Origin: an uncultured Peptostreptococcaceae bacterium
GTDB lineage: Bacteria > Bacillota > Clostridia > Peptostreptococcales > Peptostreptococcaceae
Length of the DNA: 64,000 nt
Direction: 5' to 3'
Assembly: GCA_947072565.1 (NCBI GenBank)
Contig: CAMTIM010000043.1
Coordinates: 248,001 to 312,000, forward strand
Part shown: piece by piece, positions 27,582-37,384 of the stretch
Layout: each line of letters begins with the position of its first letter
Position numbering within the stretch: the stretch's first letter is position 1
The notes under the pieces: generated by a model
Databases searched by the model: none
What the model was told of the DNA's origin: nothing
What the model saw: only the letters and a program-made list of their open reading frames with translations
Translations under genes and position numbers: made by a program

Positions 27582-28319
27582 CTATAATATAGATTTAGCT
27601 GTTACGTAAGTTCTTGAATAGTATGATGAATTAATGTTATCAATTTTAACATTTTCACCTGGTTTTGGAGAATGGATCATCTTCGATCCTCCTATGTATA
27701 ATCCAACGTGAGTTATTCCTTTACCTGTTGATGAAAAGAATACTAAATCTCCCGCTTTTAAATTATTTTTACTAACTGTTTTACCAACATTAACTTGTTC
27801 GCTTGAAGTTCTTGGTAAATTTACATTAGCTGCATTTTTGTATACATATGATGTAAGCCCTGAACAGTCAAATGAATTAGGACCAGTAGCACCCCATGCA
27901 TATGGCTTCCCTAATTGTTTATGTGCTAACTCAACTATCTTATTTGATTTATCTGATACTTGGTTGTTATCTCCTTGCATTTGTACATAACTTCCATTTA
28001 CCCAGCCCATATTTCCGTTTGCTGGCTTTATTTTATACCAACCGTTGTTGTTTCTTTCTAATACCTCAACACTGTCATTAGTGTATACTTTTGTAACTAC
28101 TGAATTATTAACCCCTGCTCCACTTCTTACATTTAAAAAGTCACATGGTTTAATTTTTCCTATTTGTGAATTTGATCCTATATATGATTGATTTTTCTCA
28201 TTATTGTTTTCAGCTGCATATACTTCTTTATTGCTTCCCCCTGCGTAAACACAAGTTAAAAGTATAGCTATTGTTACTACTTTAGATAATATATTTAATC
28301 TCTTACTCCCTACTCTCAT
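27582..28319 (-). CDS. secreted NlpC/P60 endopeptidase with SH3b domain
   Basis: The 245-residue protein has a signal peptide (1-35, ending VYA). A bacterial SH3 domain follows (about 55-115, CDFLNVRSGAGVNNSVVTKV and WYKIKPANGNMGWVNG), then an NlpC/P60 domain (about 125-245). The catalytic Cys is in NSFDCSGLTSYV (about 150-161) and the His in GITHVGLYIG (about 200-209). It should cleave D-gamma-glutamyl-diamino acid bonds in stem peptides. From memory, C. difficile has a similar enzyme between cwp19 and the PS-II genes. Confidence 0.93.
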   Translation of the reverse strand: MRVGSKRLNILSKVVTIAILLTCVYAGGSNKEVYAAENNNEKNQSYIGSNSQIGKIKPCDFLNVRSGAGVNNSVVTKVYTNDSVEVLERNNNGWYKIKPANGNMGWVNGSYVQMQGDNNQVSDKSNKIVELAHKQLGKPYAWGATGPNSFDCSGLTSYVYKNAANVNLPRTSSEQVNVGKTVSKNNLKAGDLVFFSSTGKGITHVGLYIGGSKMIHSPKPGENVKIDNINSSYYSRTYVTAKSIL

Positions 28320-28478
28320 AATTCACCCCATCTAATTTTTATTCATTTAAAACTTCTTTGTAATCTTATTGTAACACTTTTTACCAAATTTTACAAATTT
28401 CATTTACAAATTTGTCATTTTTTTATGTCAAAACTTAAATTTAGTCTATTAATTGAATTTATAATATACTAAGCAACC

Positions 28479-29558
28479 TTAGATATTAAGTATTTTTTTG
28501 TATATTTTATCTATATCATTAAAGTTTGAATTAACTTCATAATTTTCTTTAATAAATTTACGGCCTTTTTTTCCTATATTTTCTCTCAATTTTTCATCTT
28601 CTAATAATTTTAATATAGCATCTCTTATCTCTTCTGGACTTTTTGGATTTATTACAATACCAGTTTCACCATCAATTACAACTTCAGGATGTCCACCAAC
28701 ATTACTGACTATTACAGGTACTTCACATGATTGAGCTTCTATTGCTGCTACTCCAAAACTTTCTCTTAAAGATGGAAATACAGCTATATCAAAAGTATTA
28801 AATACCTCTGCTACTTGATTTAGAGGAATACGCCCTAAAAATTCTACAGAGTCTTTTAAGTCTAGTTCATCTACCAAGTTGACCAAGTTGTCCATTTGAC
28901 TACCTGAGCCTGCTATTTTTAAAACTATATCTTCATGATTATTTTCTTTAACTAACTTAAATCCTTTTATAAGATAATCTATTCCATATTTTTTTTCTAA
29001 AGTTTTTACAGTTCCTATAGTAAATTTATTTTTTTTATTGGTTTCTATTTTTCTAAAGAAATCCATATCAACACCAAATGGAGTTATATATATTTTTTTA
29101 TTTGTATATTTATTAGTTTCTCTTGCCATATCTTTACTAGTTGAAAAAATATAGTCAGCTTTTTTCAAATTATATCTGATTATTTTATTTTGTATAAAAC
29201 CGCCATTAGGAAACTCATAAATATCCGTTCCCCATACAGAAATTACGTATGGGTGATAATTTAATAAGCTTCCTATCAATCCATAACTACTTGCATAGTG
29301 TGCATGTAGTATATCTGGCTTAATTTTATTTACTATTTTTTTTATTTCACTTATTGCTGTTATATATTTTGCTTTTTTAAAAGGACTTTTATTCTTTAAT
29401 TCTTTAACATTAAAACTAAATTTATGTACTGTAACACCTTCTATATCTCCATCATTTAATGAAATTACATGGATATCATAACCCTTATTTTTAAAAAAAT
29501 TACACCATTTAATAGTATGAGGATTAGATGCGTCAGCTAAATAACATATAGTGCTCAT
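28479..29558 (-). CDS. GT4-type glycosyltransferase
   Basis: The 359-residue GT-B enzyme is last in the minus-strand polysaccharide run. The N-terminal acceptor domain starts with ADASNPHTIKWCNFFKNKG, and the C-terminal nucleotide-sugar domain carries the E-x7-E motif (RESFGVAAIEAQSCEVPVI, about 262-280) and GHPEVVIDGETGI. Family GT4 retains anomeric configuration; donor and acceptor cannot be read from the sequence. It is probably cytoplasmic at the membrane face, adding one sugar of the PS-II-like repeat. Confidence 0.9.
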   Translation of the reverse strand: MSTICYLADASNPHTIKWCNFFKNKGYDIHVISLNDGDIEGVTVHKFSFNVKELKNKSPFKKAKYITAISEIKKIVNKIKPDILHAHYASSYGLIGSLLNYHPYVISVWGTDIYEFPNGGFIQNKIIRYNLKKADYIFSTSKDMARETNKYTNKKIYITPFGVDMDFFRKIETNKKNKFTIGTVKTLEKKYGIDYLIKGFKLVKENNHEDIVLKIAGSGSQMDNLVNLVDELDLKDSVEFLGRIPLNQVAEVFNTFDIAVFPSLRESFGVAAIEAQSCEVPVIVSNVGGHPEVVIDGETGIVINPKSPEEIRDAILKLLEDEKLRENIGKKGRKFIKENYEVNSNFNDIDKIYKKILNI

Positions 29559-29571
29559 ATAATATACCTCT

Positions 29572-30867
29572 CTATCTTCCTATAGAGTAATAATCTATAC
29601 CTATATTAGACATATCTTCTACTTTATAGCAGTTTCTTCCATCAAGTAATAATGGAATTTTCATCTTAGATTTATAATTAGAAATATCGTAGTTTACAAT
29701 TTGATTCCATTCAGTCATTATAAAGCAAATTTCAGAGTCAGAAATAGCTTCATCTATAGAAGTTGTATACTCTATGCTATTTCCAAAAATCTTTTTAGTA
29801 TTGTTTACTCCTACAGGATCATAAGCTACAACATTAGCTCCTCTTTCTATCAAGTATTTAATATTAGGTATAGAAGGAGCCTCTCTTAGATCGTCAGTAT
29901 CAGGCTTAAAAGTAAGTCCAAGAATTGCTACTCTCATTCCCTCAAAGCTTTCTACTAATTTAGATGCTTTTCTAACTAATCTAAGCTTTTGAGATTCATT
30001 TACTTCTATGGCAGCTTTTACTGTTTTTAGCTCATATCCATTGTGACTAGATAACCAATGTAGTGCTTTTGTATCCTTTGGAAAACATGAACCACCGTAT
30101 CCAATACCAGCTTTTAAAAACTTTGAACCTATTCTATCATCATAGCTCATACCTTTAGCTACATCTTCAATGTTCGCACCTACTATTTCGCAAAGATTAG
30201 CAATATCATTCATAAAAGATATCTTAAGTGCTAAGAAATCATTTGAAGCATATTTTATCATCTCTGCACTATTTCTATTAGTTACAACTATCGGCTGATT
30301 AAATGGTTTATAAATCTCATCTAGTATATCTTTTGCCCACTCACTTTCAACTCCAACTACTATTCTTGATGCTTGTAGTGTATCAACTACTGCACTTCCT
30401 TGAGATAAAAATTCTGGATTTGAAGCAAGTTCTATTTTAACATTATTTTTCAAATTTTCTCTTATATAACTTTCTATCTCATCATTAGTACCAATAGGCA
30501 CTGTTGATTTTATTACTATTAAAGTATCTTTAATTATAGTTTGAGAAATTTGTTTTGCTACTTGTTTTATATAATCTAAGTTTGCAGAACCATCGCTTCT
30601 CTCTGGCGTACCTACAGCTATCATAATTACATCCGCATCTTTGTATGCACTTTTGTAATCTGTAGTATAATCAATTCTTCCTAATTGATAATTTTTAATC
30701 ATCAATTCTTCTAAATTTTCTTCATGTATAGGTGAAACTCCAGCTTTCATAAGACCTACTTTTTTATCGTCTACATCAACACATACCACATTTGTGTGAC
30801 CTACTTCAGCTAAACATACCCCAGTTACTAAACCTACATATCCAGTTCCAGCTATAGCAATCTTCAT
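29572..30867 (-). CDS. UDP-glucose 6-dehydrogenase
   Basis: The start is ATG 30867 after GGAGGAGATAGTC. The 431-residue product has the NAD motif IAIAGTGYVGLVTGVCLAE (about 3-21), the catalytic Cys in GIGYGGSCFPKDTKAL (about 253-268) and the C-terminal LGLTFKPDTDDLREAP (about 310-325). It oxidises UDP-glucose to UDP-glucuronate, so the polymer made here may contain a uronic acid, or a UDP-sugar is diverted this way. It sits between the GT4 and GT2 genes of the operon. Confidence 0.95.
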   Translation of the reverse strand: MKIAIAGTGYVGLVTGVCLAEVGHTNVVCVDVDDKKVGLMKAGVSPIHEENLEELMIKNYQLGRIDYTTDYKSAYKDADVIMIAVGTPERSDGSANLDYIKQVAKQISQTIIKDTLIVIKSTVPIGTNDEIESYIRENLKNNVKIELASNPEFLSQGSAVVDTLQASRIVVGVESEWAKDILDEIYKPFNQPIVVTNRNSAEMIKYASNDFLALKISFMNDIANLCEIVGANIEDVAKGMSYDDRIGSKFLKAGIGYGGSCFPKDTKALHWLSSHNGYELKTVKAAIEVNESQKLRLVRKASKLVESFEGMRVAILGLTFKPDTDDLREAPSIPNIKYLIERGANVVAYDPVGVNNTKKIFGNSIEYTTSIDEAISDSEICFIMTEWNQIVNYDISNYKSKMKIPLLLDGRNCYKVEDMSNIGIDYYSIGR

Positions 30868-30902
30868 GACTATCTCCTCCAATTAAATCTATTTAACTAC
30901 GC

Positions 30903-31655
30903 TCATATTCTTTTCTTTATAGCATTAAATACATAAAAACAAAAAACATAAGAAGTTTTAAATATGTTCAATTTTTCTACATTTCTATATGTATTCCAAG
31001 TTCTTCTTAGAGCTTTTACTTTATTACTTGATAAAGAATCTCCTACTAGTCTATAGTTAACTAAATCTTCTTCTATTCCATAAGCATATTTTTCATTTCT
31101 TAATATCTTTAACCATGTAGCAGTATCTTGTCCTCTTCTAACTAAAGGCATTTGAAAATCCCCAATAATATTTCTATCTACAGCTACTGTAGAACATCCT
31201 ATTATAGTATTTTTAAGAAGACCATTGTAGTTTATTTTAGATGGTGCCTTTGCTACTTTATTAGTTTTATCTCCGTTTTCTTTCATATATCTATACGATG
31301 TAAAAGTAAATCCTACGTTTTCTTTTATCATATATTTAATTTGAACTTCTAATTTTTGAGGTTCCCATAAGTCATCACTATCAATAAATGCAACAAATCT
31401 TCCTTTTGCATTTAATATACCAGTATTTCTAGAGACCGAGGCTCCAGAATTTTTTTCAAGCTTTATATATTTTATCCTGTCATCGACTTTTGCAAATTGT
31501 TTTATTATCTTAGCTGAATTGTCCTTAGAACAATCATCTACTAATAAAAGTTCCCAATTACTATAAGTTTGACACTTTATTGACTTTATTGTCTCTGATA
31601 AAAACTGTTCTGCATTGTATACAGGTGTTATTATCGATACTAAAGGTTCATTCAT
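30903..31655 (-). CDS. GT2 family glycosyltransferase A
   Basis: The 250-residue GT-A enzyme has SIITPVYNAEQFLSETI (about 7-23), LLVDDCSKDNS (about 36-46) and a D-x-D-like metal site in FVAFIDSDDLWEPQKLE (about 87-103). It resembles the TuaG-type transferases of teichuronic acid synthesis and is similar throughout to the enzyme at 32636-33385, suggesting duplication. No membrane helix is present. Sugar specificity is unknown. Confidence 0.9.
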   Translation of the reverse strand: MNEPLVSIITPVYNAEQFLSETIKSIKCQTYSNWELLLVDDCSKDNSAKIIKQFAKVDDRIKYIKLEKNSGASVSRNTGILNAKGRFVAFIDSDDLWEPQKLEVQIKYMIKENVGFTFTSYRYMKENGDKTNKVAKAPSKINYNGLLKNTIIGCSTVAVDRNIIGDFQMPLVRRGQDTATWLKILRNEKYAYGIEEDLVNYRLVGDSLSSNKVKALRRTWNTYRNVEKLNIFKTSYVFCFYVFNAIKKRI

Positions 31656-31709
31656 AATTTACATTCTCCTTATATAGTAGCTATCAATTTGTACTATTAA
31701 TAAGTTTGT

Positions 31710-32615
31710 TTATTTTACGTGTTTCTTTTGTTTTAAATATTTGTAGTAACCTAGTGGGAAACATGCTATATATATAAACTTATCGCCTATTTTTTTTATT
31801 TCTTTGTAGTGATTACTTTGCGCTAATAATGAATATCTAGCTAAGTTTATATAATTTTTAATCCACATATATGGATATCTATCTATAGGATAAGTATTTT
31901 GATTAGTTAAATATAAATATTCTAATGCTCTTCCTCTTAAAGAGCTTTTTTTGAATTTGTTCATAGTTAGCCCATCTTCTAGATATTCTACAACTCTTAA
32001 TGGTTTATTAGTACATAGCATTTTATAATCTTTAGATATTTCATTCCAAACAACGCTCTCAGGTAAAAACTTTATTCCGTCTCTTTCTGGGAAAGGATAC
32101 TTTCTTAAAATATCTGTAAGAAATACTAGTGTTTTATCACCCTTCATACCTAATTTATAATATAAATCTGAAAGATGATATGAACTTTTATCTTCTGGTA
32201 TATTAGTTCCTACCACGTCCATATTTTTATAAACACATAATCCCATAACTCCGCACAAACCGTTTTTGTCATGTGATTTTTCCCATGTTTCATTAACAAT
32301 TTCTACAGCATCATTTACTAGTCCATCATCACTATCTACTATAAAAAATAATTCTCCTAAAGCTTTCTCTACACCTAAATTTATAGCGGTATGCTTTCCA
32401 CCGTTTTCTTTATATATATATCTTATATTTAATAAATTTTCATTTTTAAATTTATCAACTAAAATTCTCGTATCATCCGTACTTCCATCATCTACTATTA
32501 ACCATTCAAAATCTTTAAAAGTTTGTTCTTTTAAATCACTGTATAAAGTTTCTAAAATATACGATCTATTATAGGTTGGTGTGAAAACAGTAAACTTATT
32601 CTCATACATATACAT
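31710..32615 (-). CDS. GT2 family glycosyltransferase B
   Basis: The 301-residue GT-A enzyme starts at ATG 32615 behind GGGTGGAG. Motifs are TPTYNRSYILETLY (about 11-24), WLIVDDGSTDDTRIL (about 37-51) and FFIVDSDDGLVND (about 90-102). The C-terminal 120 residues differ from the neighbouring GT2 enzymes and end in a basic, aromatic region that may lie on the membrane. It is part of the polysaccharide operon; donor and acceptor are unknown. Confidence 0.9.
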   Translation of the reverse strand: MYMYENKFTVFTPTYNRSYILETLYSDLKEQTFKDFEWLIVDDGSTDDTRILVDKFKNENLLNIRYIYKENGGKHTAINLGVEKALGELFFIVDSDDGLVNDAVEIVNETWEKSHDKNGLCGVMGLCVYKNMDVVGTNIPEDKSSYHLSDLYYKLGMKGDKTLVFLTDILRKYPFPERDGIKFLPESVVWNEISKDYKMLCTNKPLRVVEYLEDGLTMNKFKKSSLRGRALEYLYLTNQNTYPIDRYPYMWIKNYINLARYSLLAQSNHYKEIKKIGDKFIYIACFPLGYYKYLKQKKHVK

Positions 32616-32635
32616 TTAGACTCCACCCTTTCTTT

Positions 32636-33385
32636 TTAGCTTTTTTTAATTCCATTTATACTATAATTCACAAAATAGTATACAGACTTGTGTAACGGCA
32701 TCTTTTCTATGTTTCTATATATATTCCATGTCCACATAGCAGCTTTTATTTTATTTCCACTAAGCGATGTACTCGATTTTCTATAAAGTGCCAAAACTTC
32801 ATTTATGCCATATGCTATATTACCTTGTTTTAATATAGAAAGCCATAGTACATAATCTTCATGCCTAACTCCACTCATTTTTATATCAAAATCTAATCTC
32901 GATTTATCAACTACTACAGTAAGACATCCTAATACATTACCTTTTAGTAAGGTAGCATAGTCAACTTTTCTAGGTACTTGTATTATTTTACCAAGACTTT
33001 CATTATTTTCATCCATAAGCTCATATGATGTAAAAGTAATTGCACAATTATTTTCTGTCATAAAGCCTATTTGTTTCTCCAATTTATTTTCATTCCAAAT
33101 ATCATCACTATCTAAAAATGCTATAAACTGCCCTTTGGCTTTATCTAGTGCTATATTTCTAGCACATGATACGCCTTTATTAGATTTAGCTCTTATATAT
33201 TTTATTCTAGGATCATTTTCTACATAAGGCTTAACTATATTGGGACTATTGTCAGTTGAACAATCATCAACTATTATCATTTCCCAATCTTTATAAGTTT
33301 GATTTATTACAGATTTTATAGTTGCCTCAATAAATTTTTCAGAATTATACATAGGAGTAATTATAGATACTAAATTTTTTTTCAT
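32636..33385 (-). CDS. GT2 family glycosyltransferase C
   Basis: The 249-residue GT-A enzyme has SIITPMYNSEKFIEATI (about 7-23), IIVDDCSTDNS (about 36-46) and FIAFLDSDDIWNENKLE (about 87-103). Nearly every block matches the enzyme at 30903-31655 in order and spacing, including a C-terminal TWNIYRNIEK. The two are close paralogues that may add similar sugars at different positions of the repeat. Confidence 0.9.
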   Translation of the reverse strand: MKKNLVSIITPMYNSEKFIEATIKSVINQTYKDWEMIIVDDCSTDNSPNIVKPYVENDPRIKYIRAKSNKGVSCARNIALDKAKGQFIAFLDSDDIWNENKLEKQIGFMTENNCAITFTSYELMDENNESLGKIIQVPRKVDYATLLKGNVLGCLTVVVDKSRLDFDIKMSGVRHEDYVLWLSILKQGNIAYGINEVLALYRKSSTSLSGNKIKAAMWTWNIYRNIEKMPLHKSVYYFVNYSINGIKKS

Positions 33386-33409
33386 ATTATCTTCCTCATC
33401 ACTTATAAA

Positions 33410-34588
33410 TTATTTACTAATTTTACCCAGTATGCAGTTGTATATTCTCTCGCAATTCTTATCGTCATTATATCTGAAAAACTTATCTCTTTCATTTTTT
33501 TGATCTTCTTTTACTTCAAAATCATTTTCAATAATTTCAATAAGTTTGTGTAAAGCTTCATTTTTATTGTATGCTAATGATCCAAACATACCATTATCTA
33601 AGTCTATATAAGAATCTATTTCTTCCTTATATTTGTCTATGTCAAATTGATAAAAAAGTATAGGTCTATTCATATATAAAAAGTCTATTGCAACACTAGA
33701 ATAATCAGTTATATTAGCAGAAGACCTTCTAATTTCAGTTGCTAAAGTAACTCCCTTGTCTAAAAATATAATTTGATTTCCAGTTATATTTTGTTTTATG
33801 TCGTCTATAAATTCATGCATAAGATGATGTAGGTAAAATTTTATTTTAACATCTTTTTCTTTCAAGATTTTATTTAAATTTTCATCATTTAGAAACTCCA
33901 TTATATTCTTGAAATAATCACTATCTGTGAAATTACCACTATCAAACTTTATCCAGTCTCTCCATGTTGGAGTGTATAATATGTCTTTAGTTTGAGCTTT
34001 TTCGTTTGTTGGCAAATTATCGTATCTAGCATTTCCTACTATACATACACTTTCATTATCCATACCCCAATCATCTACCATAACATCTTTTTCAAATTCA
34101 GAACTTGCAGTAGCAATATTATAGCTTCTTATAAGTTCATCTATTTGCTTTTTAAAAGCACCATTCATCGGCTTTCTCTTTTTGAAACTTATAGTTCCAT
34201 GATTTAAATATACCTTTACCACATTTTTGTGGAAAATATTCAATAAAGGTACTATAAAGTTAAAAGGTGCAATGTCTGCTGATGGAGAGTGTGAAAATAT
34301 TATTGCCTTTGAATTATAGTAATATAAATAGTTTTTTATACTACCTCTTTCTAGCTTTTCTCCTGGTATCTTATCAAACACCTTACTGTCTTTATTTACA
34401 ACCCAGTACGTATCAACTTCTTTATGATTATCTAACATATATTCATAAAAGAACTTTGAGTTATCATTGTATATGTCTCCTGCATGTCCACCTATAAGCC
34501 ATATATTCTTATTTTTAAATTTTTGCTTATTAAATGGATATATTAAAAATGCAATCATCATATTAATAAAAAATTTAATTTTGTCCAT
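33410..34588 (-). CDS. CDP-glycerol glycerophosphotransferase family protein
   Basis: The 392-residue product begins with a hydrophobic segment (FFINMMIAFLIYPF) and a short basic stretch. The Glyphos_transf domain covers the rest, with LNHGTISFKKRKPMNG (about 129-144), LYTPTWRDW (about 205-213) and NITDYSSVAIDFLYMNRPIL (about 295-314). Members transfer polyol phosphate or, in other loci, phospho-sugars to growing chains at the membrane. In C. difficile a homologue sits in the PS-II locus, whose polymer is joined by phosphodiester bonds, so a sugar-phosphate role is plausible. Confidence 0.9.
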   Translation of the reverse strand: MDKIKFFINMMIAFLIYPFNKQKFKNKNIWLIGGHAGDIYNDNSKFFYEYMLDNHKEVDTYWVVNKDSKVFDKIPGEKLERGSIKNYLYYYNSKAIIFSHSPSADIAPFNFIVPLLNIFHKNVVKVYLNHGTISFKKRKPMNGAFKKQIDELIRSYNIATASSEFEKDVMVDDWGMDNESVCIVGNARYDNLPTNEKAQTKDILYTPTWRDWIKFDSGNFTDSDYFKNIMEFLNDENLNKILKEKDVKIKFYLHHLMHEFIDDIKQNITGNQIIFLDKGVTLATEIRRSSANITDYSSVAIDFLYMNRPILFYQFDIDKYKEEIDSYIDLDNGMFGSLAYNKNEALHKLIEIIENDFEVKEDQKNERDKFFRYNDDKNCERIYNCILGKISK

Positions 34589-34606
34589 AATGCACCTCCC
34601 TCAGCG

Positions 34607-35443
34607 CTACTTGTACTCTTTAAATCCATTAATTCTACCTTTTATAGTAGCACTATGGTAATCTTTACTTGAACTTAATACTAATCCACCTACATTTCTT
34701 ATTAGCTTAGATGTCATTATCTTTAAGAATTTGTAGTCTTTTCTATATACTATTTGTTTTTTACAAAGAGCCCCAAATCCTCTACCGTAATTAAAGTCCC
34801 TTTGGTATTTTTCTTTTGATTTAGAGTGTTTTTTTGCTGGATGGTAAATTATATTTTCGCCAAAATATCTACCTCTATATCCCTTGCTAAGTAAATCTAA
34901 TATATAATCTATTTCTTCTCCAGAGCCAAATGGCCCACCTACTCCTAGCTTTTCATCAAATAATGTGTACTCTTCTTTTTTGAAGTTTATAAAGAAAGTT
35001 ATTGATGTAATAGTATCTAGCACATTTATACTATTAATTTCGCAAATTCCATCATGCATCTTTTTAAATGCATCTACTTTATTAGCATCCATAGTCTTGC
35101 AACTATATATTCTGTAATCTGCATTTTCTTCAAAGAACTTTATAACCTTTTCTAAAGTATCATCTTCGTATACACAATCGTCATCAGGAAATGCTACTAT
35201 TTGGCCCTTAGCCATTTTTATTCCGATATTTCTATTATAGCTTAATCCTATTTTGTCACTTTTTAAATACTTTACAACTATCTCATCCTTGTATTTACTT
35301 ACAATTTCTTCTACCTTATTATTATCATTTTGATCTATAACTATCAATTCAAAGTTTTTGTAAGTCTGTCTTTGTAAACTTTGCATCAATAAATCTATAT
35401 CATCGTATCTATTTAAGGTTGGCATTACTAATGATACTAACAT
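34607..35443 (-). CDS. GT2 family glycosyltransferase D
   Basis: The 278-residue GT-A enzyme has SLVMPTLNRYDDIDLLMQSL (about 4-23), LIVIDQNDNNKVEEI (about 34-48) and IVAFPDDDCVYEDDTLEKV (about 89-107). The DDD motif binds metal and nucleotide. The region GGPFGSGEEIDY (about 170-181) resembles a catalytic acid loop of rhamnosyl/galactosyl-type GT2 enzymes. It is distinct from the other three GT2 genes. Its specificity is unknown. Confidence 0.9.
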   Translation of the reverse strand: MLVSLVMPTLNRYDDIDLLMQSLQRQTYKNFELIVIDQNDNNKVEEIVSKYKDEIVVKYLKSDKIGLSYNRNIGIKMAKGQIVAFPDDDCVYEDDTLEKVIKFFEENADYRIYSCKTMDANKVDAFKKMHDGICEINSINVLDTITSITFFINFKKEEYTLFDEKLGVGGPFGSGEEIDYILDLLSKGYRGRYFGENIIYHPAKKHSKSKEKYQRDFNYGRGFGALCKKQIVYRKDYKFLKIMTSKLIRNVGGLVLSSSKDYHSATIKGRINGFKEYK

Positions 35444-35455
35444 TTATATACGCTC

Positions 35456-36631
35456 CTAAGTTCTATTTTTTCTAAAATTATTTTTATTAAACAAATCACC
35501 TATAGAAAAATCTTTAGGATTATTATTCATAATATGCTTTATTAAAAGTATAATAGTAAAGTTATATCCAGCTTCTAATAATGTATTTTCCGCTAAACCA
35601 TAAATTAAAAACATGAATACTATTATAATATATTTCTTTTCATTTTTATTTATAAATATATCTAATCCCCTGTATAGCAAGTACATAAAGAATATTAAAG
35701 AAGCTATTCCTAGCATCGCTACTATATATACATATGAACTATCTAAAGGATGGTTGGACTTTAATATATCACTATAGCTATTTCCAAACAAAGTAAATAT
35801 ATTTCCTTCTTTAACTAGATACGTGTTCCAGTGTATAGGCCTAGATGCCAAAGCCTTAGAAAGCAATTTAACATTTGAAAATACAGTCCCTACTGCAACT
35901 GATCCTATTAAAAATACTATTGGTAAAAATTTTATACTTTTAGCTATCTTAGGATGACGCTTAAAGTCTAGCAATTTAACTGCATCTACAAATACAAGTG
36001 CTCCTAAAATAGTTATAAAACCTGTTCTACTCATAGTTTTATAGTATATAAAATAAGTAATTGCAAATAATAGTATCCTATCAACCATATTATACTTATC
36101 ATATCTTAGGTATATGTATCCAGCAAATATTGGTAACAAAAATAAAAATACTGAATTTGGATTAACAAAGCCAAAAGTTTCTCTAACTATATAATCACCT
36201 CTTGTAAATCTATAGTGTATTTGTGGTACTTGGGCTATATCATTCATCAAGTTCCCCATCAACATACATCCTACTGTAAAGCATAAAGTCATTATTATAT
36301 AGGTTTTTACTACGTACTTATCTTCAATATATCTTATACTTATCGCCAATAAGCTTAATACTAATATAGAACCTTCTTTAGTAAACACATACAAAACACA
36401 TGATGTTATAAATATCGCTATTTCTGTTAAATTATGTTTTTTTAAGAAAACAAATTGTAAAAACAATAATCCTATTGAACCATAAAATAAAAGTGAAGTA
36501 ACATGGTCTATAGGTATATCCGTTCTCAATATAGATATCATGTACTTTCTAAGTAATATCATAAACAAAGTTATAACGAATAATGACTTACTTAGTATTG
36601 AACCCTTTTCATCTTTGTTTAAACTATTCAT
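35456..36631 (-). CDS. polysaccharide polymerase-like membrane protein (Wzy type)
   Basis: The 391-residue protein has about ten to twelve hydrophobic helices and a larger central extracellular-looking loop (about 150-170, RFTRGDYIVRETFGFVNPN), with another before KSNHPLDSSYVYIVAM. Gene position between glycosyltransferases and before the flippase supports an O-antigen-polymerase role, joining repeats on the outer membrane face. Wzy proteins share little sequence, so the call rests on topology and context. Confidence 0.75.
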   Translation of the reverse strand: MNSLNKDEKGSILSKSLFVITLFMILLRKYMISILRTDIPIDHVTSLLFYGSIGLLFLQFVFLKKHNLTEIAIFITSCVLYVFTKEGSILVLSLLAISIRYIEDKYVVKTYIIMTLCFTVGCMLMGNLMNDIAQVPQIHYRFTRGDYIVRETFGFVNPNSVFLFLLPIFAGYIYLRYDKYNMVDRILLFAITYFIYYKTMSRTGFITILGALVFVDAVKLLDFKRHPKIAKSIKFLPIVFLIGSVAVGTVFSNVKLLSKALASRPIHWNTYLVKEGNIFTLFGNSYSDILKSNHPLDSSYVYIVAMLGIASLIFFMYLLYRGLDIFINKNEKKYIIIVFMFLIYGLAENTLLEAGYNFTIILLIKHIMNNNPKDFSIGDLFNKNNFRKNRT

Positions 36632-36632
36632 A

Positions 36633-37367
36633 TTACTTTCTCCCTTTTAACTTTAGCAGAGTGTTACTTGCAAATATTTTAGAACACTTAAATGCCTTAT
36701 CTGTACCACTTAGATGTTTGCTCTCTAAGAAATAATCTCTTTTCTTAGCCCAGCTTTTTCCCCACCAATGTATTCCGTAAGTATCTTCTTTTACACATTC
36801 ATCATAAAAATCTTCTTTATAACTAAATGGGTAAAAATATCTTTCATCATAAAGTGCTATATTATCACTGTAATGATTTCTATCTATCTTTTTATATTTA
36901 GTTTCTATAATATGAGTTATAACTTTTGGTATTGTGAAAAAATCACAACGTAAAACTTCACTTTCATAAAAATCTAGTAAATCCTTAAGTAATTTATGAC
37001 CTTTAATAGAACCTATTATAGCCCCATTTACATATTTTTCACATTCATATCCCATAAAAACTTCACTCTTATCCAATAGTGGTGTTATGTCCTTTAGGAT
37101 TTGCATATCAGTATCCATGTAAACTCCACCATGTTCATATAAAGACTTTAGTCTTATATAATCAGATATATAAGCCCATAGTTTTTTCTTGTAACATTCT
37201 TCTAAGAATTTTTTACCTTTTATTACTTTTTCTATATCAACGTTTTTTTCATTCCACTCTATTATTTCATAATCTGGAAGTTTTTCTTTCCAAGAATTGA
37301 TACATATATTTTCTACAGTGCCTTTTGCACCACCAATCCAAACATAGTGTATTTTTTTAGGTATCAA
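36633..37367 (-). CDS. GT32-like glycosyltransferase
   Basis: A TTG start at 37367 lies six bases after AGGAGGGA. The 244-residue product has the GT32/DXD-sugar-binding pattern: IPKKIHYVWIGG (about 2-13), YISDYIRLKSLYEHGGVYMD and the DXD motif in MDTDMQIL (about 80-87), then GYECEKYVNGAIIGS. Such enzymes add hexoses or HexNAc to capsular and O-chain polymers. It overlaps no neighbour but is separated from the polymerase by one base, so the two are translated together. Confidence 0.9.
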   Translation of the reverse strand: MIPKKIHYVWIGGAKGTVENICINSWKEKLPDYEIIEWNEKNVDIEKVIKGKKFLEECYKKKLWAYISDYIRLKSLYEHGGVYMDTDMQILKDITPLLDKSEVFMGYECEKYVNGAIIGSIKGHKLLKDLLDFYESEVLRCDFFTIPKVITHIIETKYKKIDRNHYSDNIALYDERYFYPFSYKEDFYDECVKEDTYGIHWWGKSWAKKRDYFLESKHLSGTDKAFKCSKIFASNTLLKLKGRK

Positions 37368-37384
37368 TAAAATCCCTCCTTAAT